DNA of 64,000 nt from Klebsormidium nitens (Eukaryota > Streptophyta > Klebsormidiophyceae > Klebsormidiales > Klebsormidiaceae). This document shows positions 56,972 to 64,000 of this stretch, piece after piece; position 1 is the stretch's first letter, and every line of letters begins with the position of its first letter. The position numbers were made by a program, and so were the translations under genes. The notes below the pieces were generated by a model that had not been told where the DNA came from, did not search any database, and saw only the letters and a program-made list of their open reading frames with translations. The stretch covers positions 80,078 through 144,077 of the forward strand of contig DF237100.1 of the NCBI GenBank assembly GCA_000708835.1. The letters are read 5' to 3'.

Positions 56972-59365
56972 ATGTCTGCAGCTGCCGCATTGGTGTCAAA
57001 GAGTGGCCCAGCCGTATCGCCCAGCAGCAGTGGTGACAGTGACGTTCCGCTTGGCACTCAAGCCCTCCAGGCATCTGCCACCAGCAGTGGGGCGAAGGGC
57101 GGATCTAAGCCAGGTCCCAAACCGGGCACCAAGTACAAAACACGGGTGTACAAGGTCAAACCCGGGCCAAAGCCAAGGGACTCTGACGGCAATGTGATAG
57201 AGAAGGCGGAGTACGCACATGGGAATTACCACCGCGAGGTCTTGACAAAGGGCACCCTGCCCCCGAAAAGTCCGTCCGTGACGCCGTCCCCCGTTGTGAA
57301 GCACACCCCAGCCCCGTCTAAGTTCCCCGATGCAGCGGACTTGGATCATAAGAGGGATACAGACCTGCGGCGGAAGCACGAGGTGGAGCAGGCCAGGCTT
57401 GATGGGAAGAAAGTGGCGACCCCGGACGTAAAGCGGCCGTTTTCGAGTGTTGATGATGTCATCGACCGGTTGCTGCCGTACCATGTTCTGGCCAGCTATG
57501 ACGCAGATGAGCTAGACCTGGAGCAGTGGCAGCGGGACGGTCAGTTGCCCTATGAATGAGTTTCGCTGATTGTCTGCTTGATGGTAGAGTTAAAAATTGG
57601 AGTATTTCAGAAGCTGGAAAGCCCCCTTCTGAGCATCGCTGGTAAATGAGAGGCGAAGGTGCCTTCCCAATTCAGCTCGTCAGAAGCGGGGGATAACTAA
57701 TGCTTTTGTAATTGCTCTTATGTGTGGACACAGAGTGTTATGCAATCCGACTTCTCGTGCATGCAACGCTGGAGATATTCAGCTGTCCAAAGCCCAGTCA
57801 AGGTGCAATCAAACCTGACTTGCAATTATCAGTGTTTTGGACTTCCGGAGTTTGACGCTCTGAAATTGAGAAGTGCGCCCGTGAAGCTTAGTGACAATCG
57901 GTTCCATCATCGTTAGCCTGTTTCATTCTTTTGGACGCTTCCTGGCTTATATGCCTCCCGGAGACCTTAGGGACCTGGCTACAAGGGAATTATGCCTTGT
58001 ACATATTGATTATCACAGTGGGTCTGGCAAGGAAAGGACACCTGGATTTGCCACCTGCGATCTTTCAGCTTATCTGACCCTCCGAAAGGCACCTTATGCA
58101 CACAGTTGACAGACTGTGTATTGCACCAAGACTGGATGAGATTCAAATTTGTTCATCAATCAATCTCACGTCTCAACTGATCGGTCGAATCTTCAACAAG
58201 CTCGTCTGTGCCCACCTGCTGAATCCCTTGTTCTTGGAGCAGAGGAATAAAACGAGCACGCTTTGAAACTCGAAGAAACGAGGATTTATGACTATTCTGC
58301 AGAGTCGCCGCTGCTGTGCTCGCGCGCACAGGCCTGGAAGGAGCTGCTCATCGGACGCGCCGCCGAGTTCTCCACCCAGATGATGCAGCAGGTCGAGCGC
58401 TTCAACCGCGTCGTGCGCCGAAAGCTCGCCGGCCACGTACCAGGGGAAGAAACGCTTTTAGCGGCGAAGCTGTTGATCGAAGATGAACGCGCAAAGCTGG
58501 CGGCGGAGAAGAAGCTGCGACAGGAGGAGTTGGACCGGCGGCTCGAGGAGAAGCGGGCAGAGGAGGAGCGGAGGAGGAAGCAGGCAGAGGAAGCGGAGCG
58601 GGTTAGGTTAGAGCAAGAGCGTGTTAAGCAGGAGGAGGAGAGGGTCAAGGCCGAAGAGGAGAGGGTTAAGAAGGAGGCGGCTGAGAGGAGAGCGGTCGCT
58701 GCGGTTGCGGCAGAGGGGTCAGGGGAGTCGGAGGACGAAGGGGGGGAGTCGCAGTCAGGGGAGAGGGACGGGGAGGGCAACAGTGGGGGTGATGAAGGTG
58801 AGCGGTGGTCAAGGGACTCTGTCGTTGTCTTGCACGTCAAGAGCGGACACAGAAAAAAATGGTGCCTTCGCAATGTGCTGGCAAGTCTCAAAGTTTCCTA
58901 CGATTCGGTGCCCTCAGCTGTGTGGAAGTCCGGTTTTGCAACACCTTGAAATCCTTGCCGTTGCTTTGATTAACATAGAAATCGCATGGCAGTTAGACCT
59001 AGTTCTGGATCAAAGCTTCTAGAAAGCCGAACTCCCCAGCACTGATTGCTTCAGATGGAGTATTAGCGACAACTGACGGATCGTATCGTCCTCGCTGTTA
59101 CACAGCGAATTTAAGAGTTCGGAACAAGATTCTCATCTTTGCTTCTTCGATTGTCTTCCTTCCAGAGGAAAGCGAGGATTCGGATGGCGCCGGCATCCTG
59201 ATCAATAAACCATCTCATACAACAGATGGTAGTGAGCTTGTAAACTTCAACAATCCTTTCTTGGGGTCCTCTGACTGGACGAAGCAGGGATCAGGTCTGA
59301 AAGGAGCGGGATATCCGCTCAAGAGCAGTGATAGTGGCACCCGAACAACATCTGGAATAGATTGA
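56972..59365 (+). CDS. GLTSCR-domain protein, BRIP/BICRA-like SWI/SNF subunit
   Basis: Three exons: 56972..57539, 58303..58797, 59166..59365, 420 residues, phases closing (phase 1 at both junctions). The GLTSCR domain is split by intron 1: PFSSVDDVIDRLLPYHVLAS at the end of exon 1, and ESPLLCSRAQAWKELLIGRA, then QMMQQVERFNRVVRRKL and LLAAKLLIEDERAKLAAEKK in exon 2. This domain defines animal BICRA/BICRAL and the Arabidopsis BRAHMA-interacting proteins BRIP1 and BRIP2, which belong to SWI/SNF remodelling complexes. Before it lies a basic Pro/Gly/Lys segment (GSKPGPKPGTKYKTRVYKVK) that could bind nucleic acid. After it is a long charged helix/coiled coil (LEQERVKQEEERVKAEEERV) and an acidic Ser/Gly region. 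ATG 56972 gives the full domain in frame. The first donor is GTCAGT, weaker than its neighbours. The role in chromatin remodelling is by family; nothing local adds to it. Confidence 0.87.
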
Positions 59366-60147
59366 TTGTCTCTGCCTTTAGAGTGACGTCGACTTTCGTA
59401 CGCGCGCATCTGCTGGAACAAGTTGCATACCGATTACCTTGTCGAAAGACGTGTTCTGGAATGTGCTTGAGAACGACATGCATGCTGCCCATGGTGGGCC
59501 CGACCGGAAGTGTTCCTCTCTAAGTTCCTTACAGCTGGCGCCGCCTTTTCATTGTTGCCAAGTTTTGCAGCCGATCTCGAGGGATCAGTGCACATACTGC
59601 ATACTGCAGGGTCATGCGTGATGATAAGAACATGTGATCGAGTTACGTATATTGTGATGTAAAAAGACCGTCATATGTACTAAGTCGATCATGCATGCGT
59701 GCTATGGCTTCAGAGCAAACAAATCCTATAGTCCGCCATGTGGCTGGGCTTGTCTTTGCGCTGCTGATACATTGTGGTCTACATATGTGCACCTGAGACG
59801 ACATTCTAGAATGATCAACTTCGCGCATATATGTGGAAACGTGTAACACGTACTGTAAGTACAGAGTCAATCCTTCGACCTACTCGTTTGCCTACTGGCG
59901 GCAGGTTGAAAGCAATTCTCCAAATATTATAGAGCAAGGCAGAACGTAAGTTTGTTATGAACCTGACTCTGCTCGACTTCACAACAAACTGCTCAACACT
60001 GCGTTGTAGAAAGTTCAGTAAACTATGTCAGTAGCAACGAACTCTGACTACAAGCCTCACGTCCCACCTCGCTGGATCCTTTATACGGGATGCTACTTTG
60101 GAAAACAAACCCCAAACTAGATCAGAACAGCCAGAATTGGTCGTCCT
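59366..60147. other. Tail-to-tail intergenic region, BRIP-like / GST
   Basis: 782 bp holding two 3' UTRs. Only short open frames without similarity were seen; AT-rich patches occur around 59640-59860. Confidence 0.5.
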
Positions 60148-62704
60148 CTAGTACATGGCGGACACCTTCTGCCAGGAGGGGCGGCTGGAGATCCTCTGCC
60201 ACCAGGCCCACACGTTGGGGTACTTCTTCAAAACAGCCTCGCCGCCCCCCTTGTTAACGTAGTAATCTGCCCAACAAAGACACATGAGTCAAGTCGATGC
60301 CAGACGTGTGGCAGTCGAAGGGCACACCCTGACGAGCCGCGTCTACAGATCTACAGCATCAGCAGAAGTACCTCTGAATCCTGGTCAGGCACCTCAAGCG
60401 AGCCGAAAGGTGCGCTAAAAAGGGCATTCAAAAAGACCTACCTGTGTAGGCAAGGTGGGAGAGATCAGCGGCGGAGAAGCTGGAGCCATTGAGATACTCC
60501 TTGTCGGCCAAGTGAGCGTCGTACACAGCAAGCACCTGCGGAATAAGGCAATGTGTTGAAGGGCCGTGAGTATACACACGAGGCGGTGGGAAGATAAGTT
60601 CAGCAAGGAAAGTAGAAGGTAGTCGTTAAGTTCGTTGGTTGAAGAAGCGCGGTTGAAGTCAAGCTATCATTCGACAGCGAACACATTGCGCGAGTCTTCT
60701 CAATCTGGAACTGTTTTTGCTTCAGATCGTTTAGACTAGGGGCACAACGGGCTCATCAGCAACTCGCTTTTGTTGGGTTGCTAGCAATGAAAGCCGGCTT
60801 GTGAGCGCACGCTAATCGAACACAATCTAAACGGATCACACGGCTGAAACAAGAGGACGAGGCTGTGGATATCGAAGTACTCGCAGCAGGCCCTTGCAGA
60901 AGGTTCTGAGTGCCACGAAAGGCAACTTTCTGCCGGAGTAGCCTCACCTTCTCGAGCTTTTCAGTCTCCTGAGCAACAACCTTCTCATCCGTCTGCTGTC
61001 CATACATCGGAAGGAAGACCTTCTGTGCGACTATCGTGCTGAGTGGAGGGTTGTAGTTCTGGGCCTCAACCTGCAAACAACTCTCCACGAGTCAGATTAT
61101 GTCTGACTTTCAATCAGTGGTGTGCGGCTTGAGCTAAGATAAATCACATGCATCAGATCTCCGCCACTGAAGGCTATCAGCTCCCCAACTGCAAAAGCTG
61201 TGTGTGATCCTTATGATGCAATCAACGATTATAGATCTTATACAGCAGAGTGCAATCTGGGTTTAGGTCAGATGTCTTGGCATTTAGCACACTGTCTTCG
61301 GTCGTCAACCAATGGTTCTGCTGCTTGGTCTACTCGTCTGACTTAGTTTTGGGGCTTGATTGCACTTGCAAAGGCAGCTTTTAGAAGAGCCCAAAGCAGC
61401 TTCTCAGTGAAAGCTTGCTCAAGCGTTCTGCTTTGTTTTAAGGTCCCTGAGGCAAAATCATACCTCAACCCAGGTATCAGTGAGGGCCTTCTCAGCAGCA
61501 GTCTTGCCCAACAGGTCTGTTCCCTGGCTCGCCCACTTGTTGCTAATGTACCTGTGTGAGACGGTCCCAACTTTGGTACTTCACATTCTCACTTCAGACG
61601 AAGAATGGCCCTTTGAAACGAATTCAAAATTGGGAAGTGGATAGGTTGCCACTTCGCTCCTGCTGAGTGTCCAGTTTAAAGGCGATTGGCATACATGTAG
61701 TAATCATAGTGTGCTCTGCTATGGCCCTTTGAATTATTATAGCCGTTCCCCTAAGTAAAACCGAGTTGTTCATGCAACCATACACTGGTTGATCTAATTG
61801 AAAACAAACAGACACGATGATCCATATGAGACATTGCAATCGGATTTTCCCTCCAAGCCATTCTCCCAGCAATGTCACATACCAAACTACAAGAAAGCAG
61901 GCGCACCTGGCGATTGCCCTCGACTCGAAAACCTTCACATCGCCGTCCTCGAAAGCGGGGATCTGGCCAAAAGGCTGCCTGGCCAGGTGGTCAGGCTGCT
62001 TGTGCGCTCCCTTGGAGAGGTCCACAGTGACCACCTCATAGGGAACGCTTTTCTGCGAGACAAAAGGTAAGAACAGTAAGCTCTTATTGATAGAACGTCA
62101 TGCTCACTGGAAAAAAACCCAACGGAGATCAAACAGGATGTGCAAAGAAGATGTATTGTAGAGGGTCATCAAGGAGATTCATCTGTTCCAGCTTGATACT
62201 GCTCATTGCTCAAATTATAATGCAAGTCCGGGAGACTCCGCTGACTCGACACACTGGCAAACGTGTGAATGCTCGCGGCAGGTCCTAAATGAACTGATGG
62301 TCAGAAAAACCTTTTCTGAAGGTTGAGAGAGTGGACAAGGCAGTTGGGGAGAACCGCTGCCCTACCTCCTCAAGCGTTGTAATCACCCGTCTGGTGCAGG
62401 TGCTCATATTCCTGTAATGCACAGAAGAAGGAAAAAAGCGCGTAAGGTTCTAGCACCCTGTCTACATTTGGCAACAACCTAGAAAGGATGGACCAAAGAA
62501 GCAATAGCAAGCAACAACTACAATCTGGGGCTGCACTCATAGAGGCAGCCAGCATCATAGATGCATCAGGCATAGCAGGCACTGAGGAAAATCTACATGC
62601 GAATAATCAGCCACTTCAGAAGAGGATGGAATCATCAGGACTGGATTGTGCTGTGACATACTGATCAAAACGACTTACATTCCATAGATGGTGACGGGGG
62701 CCAT
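60148..62704 (-). CDS. Glutathione S-transferase, phi class
   Basis: Seven exons: complement(60148..60266, 60442..60535, 60948..61070, 61464..61551, 61907..62052, 62366..62411, 62679..62704), 213 residues, the usual phi length, phases closing. The first exon has only eight codons plus two bases (MAPVTIYG). The thioredoxin-like N domain shows the phi catalytic serine in MNMSTCTRRV (Ser12), then the glutathione-site stretch ARQPFGQIPAFEDGDVKVFE with cis-Pro and ESRAIARYI. The helical C domain shows KALTDTWVEVEAQNYNPP, LPMYGQQTDEKVV, FSAADLSHLAYTDYYV and YPNVWAWWQRISSRPSW, all phi landmarks. It conjugates glutathione to electrophiles or reduces peroxides in the cytosol. Phi GSTs typically have two introns in land plants, so six introns here is unusual. 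It is convergent with the BRIP-like gene. Confidence 0.93.
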
Positions 62705-64000
62705 CTTGCAAATTGGAGGTAGACTGGCGGCAGAGGCAGGAGCACTGGGTAAGACTAGCGAGTTATGCAGATGAGGAGACGCTTTGTTCTGAGGAAGCAA
62801 AGAGAAATGGCTTGTGCAAAGTTGAGCTCGGAGATAAGTGTGAGAGCGATCAGAAAGCGGAAATTAAATACCTAGAGTACGTGTTGGGATGATTGGACCG
62901 AGATAGGCCCTAGTGCTGCTGGAACGAACTGCAGGGCGAACTGCAGAAGAAGTTGGATACTTCTGGAAGGCGGCAAAGTGCTCGTTCAGAACATGCTACA
63001 TTACAACATTGCTGGAGGGGGACGTCATGGAGGTGGAGGTGACTATATGGGGTTCCCTCACAGACCCTCATAACCCGAGCCCCCTAATCCCACTTATTCT
63101 GCATCTTATGACTCTTATTGAACGGTAGAGAAGGCCAGGGCCGCCAGATTGAATTAATCTACGGATTAATCACAGGTTCCATTTTCCAACTCTTGTCAAG
63201 GGTTTGGTCCAACAGGCAGCTGTGGTTAGCCACTGCAGTTAGCCACTTCAAATTGGAGTTTGGCTCTACGCGCACCAACTTTAACGGTTGTTGCCAGTTG
63301 GTACTGCAAGTGCTACTACTACAGCTCTTTGCCTCAAACCTGCCATCGGGTTTCAAATGTTCCGAGCGTGGTTCCTGATCTTAGACCATCCGATCGACGA
63401 CGAGGAAGTCATCCAGCGGTTCAAGATCAGGAACGACTCGGAACCGTGCTCGGAGAGATCGGAACCCGCTGGCAAGTTTGACGCAAAGAGCTGTACCTAC
63501 CGTACCTTCATTGCAGAGCTAAAACGCTAGCTTTACATGTAATGCCGCATGCACAGCAACGGCCGCTAGAATCTGCATCTCTACTGGATCCTTATGATGA
63601 CGCTCAATTGCCACATCTAACACCGGCCAAACGATATTGGACGGCCGCAAATTGTACGTTAAAAGATGCTCGCGTCAGCATATTAGATGCACCGAGTTTA
63701 CCTCGGCTTCACTCGATTTCACTCGATCCATTTCCTTCTGCTGGTTTCCGACCTGGCACCGGCCACCTCGGAGCCAGCCGGGCCAGTACTCCCCTGGGGC
63801 AGGCCGAACCGGACGAGTCAAAGTCTGCCAGGTGATTACCCGGGTAGTAGACTCGGTTCGACTTCGGGAGCAGCCGGGGCCGGGCCGAACGGCGGAAAAG
63901 TACGCTGAGCAGTTGCAATGTGGCATGTGCATTATGATGATGGCAGCCGTACATTATTGACGTTGCATGTGCGCGCCACCGGCCCGCCGCGCCGGAGTCG
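62705..64000. other. Region upstream of the GST gene, no gene called
   Basis: 1.3 kb from the GST start to the window end. The left part should hold the GST promoter; no clear TATA box was seen. A plus-strand frame at 63288-63530 (80 codons, ends ELKR) and several overlapping frames between 63540 and 63960 match no family I know. A short direct repeat of TTAGCCACT occurs near 63227 and 63239. A gene beginning here and continuing past the window cannot be excluded. Confidence 0.45.

Noticed and set aside
58292-58891. 199-codon Ser-rich minus-strand frame
   Set aside because: It is the complement of the Glu/Lys-rich coiled-coil exon of the BRIP-like gene. The plus strand has the GLTSCR domain and closes in phase.
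63288-63530. 80-codon plus-strand frame near the window end
   Set aside because: No domain, no supporting splice partner and overlapping frames; too weak to call, though a gene running off the window remains possible.

Overview
The window is nuclear DNA from a plant-lineage eukaryote. It is most likely a streptophyte (charophyte) green alga; a Klebsormidium-like genome is my best guess, but that is inference. The basis is gene content and structure: intron-rich genes with GT-AG introns mostly of 150-900 bp, plastid and mitochondrial transit peptides, a plastid-type FtsZ, a phi-class glutathione transferase, a DUF760 protein, a P-class PPR protein, an ABCF4 orthologue and a plant-type GLTSCR (BRIP) protein. 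There is no rRNA, CRISPR or bacterial operon. I rebuilt all exon chains by hand from splice signals, codon phase and protein-family similarity. Except for the two problems noted below, every chain closes in phase.

Layout from left to right, 13 protein genes: DUF760 plastid protein (-, 693-4360); P-class PPR protein (+, 4942-10054); mitochondrial-type ribosomal protein uL22 (-, 11147-14288); Mediator subunit MED11 (+, 14974-16207); Mediator subunit MED31 (-, 16689-18143); U6 snRNA phosphodiesterase USB1 (+, 19491-21675); two tandem paralogous protein kinases, K1 (-, 23387-28191) and K2 (-, 29870-34684); an FtsZ with a very long N-terminal extension (-, 36085-42616); a large 2-oxoglutarate/Fe(II) oxygenase-like protein (+, 43406-48996); ABCF4/GCN20-type ABC ATPase (-, 50038-56134); a GLTSCR-domain (BRIP/BICRA-like) SWI/SNF-associated protein (+, 56972-59365); phi-class GST (-, 60148-62704). 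The last 1.3 kb is upstream of the GST and holds nothing I can name.

Apart from the kinase-kinase-FtsZ run, neighbouring genes alternate strand, giving five divergent promoter regions and five tail-to-tail pairs. Functions group loosely: organelle genes (DUF760, PPR, uL22m, FtsZ) and nuclear transcription or RNA genes (MED11, MED31, USB1, BRIP). Two subunits of one complex, MED11 and MED31, lie tail to tail 481 bp apart.

Points most worth a second look: a roughly 720-residue extension ahead of the FtsZ GTPase domain with a substitution in the tubulin signature; the kinase pair, with conserved intron positions, a new-looking N-terminal region, an internal exon duplication in K2 and a K2 acceptor that reads AT instead of AG; an apparent one-base frameshift in the oxygenase gene; and two foldback/MITE-like elements, one in a PPR intron and one between MED31 and USB1.
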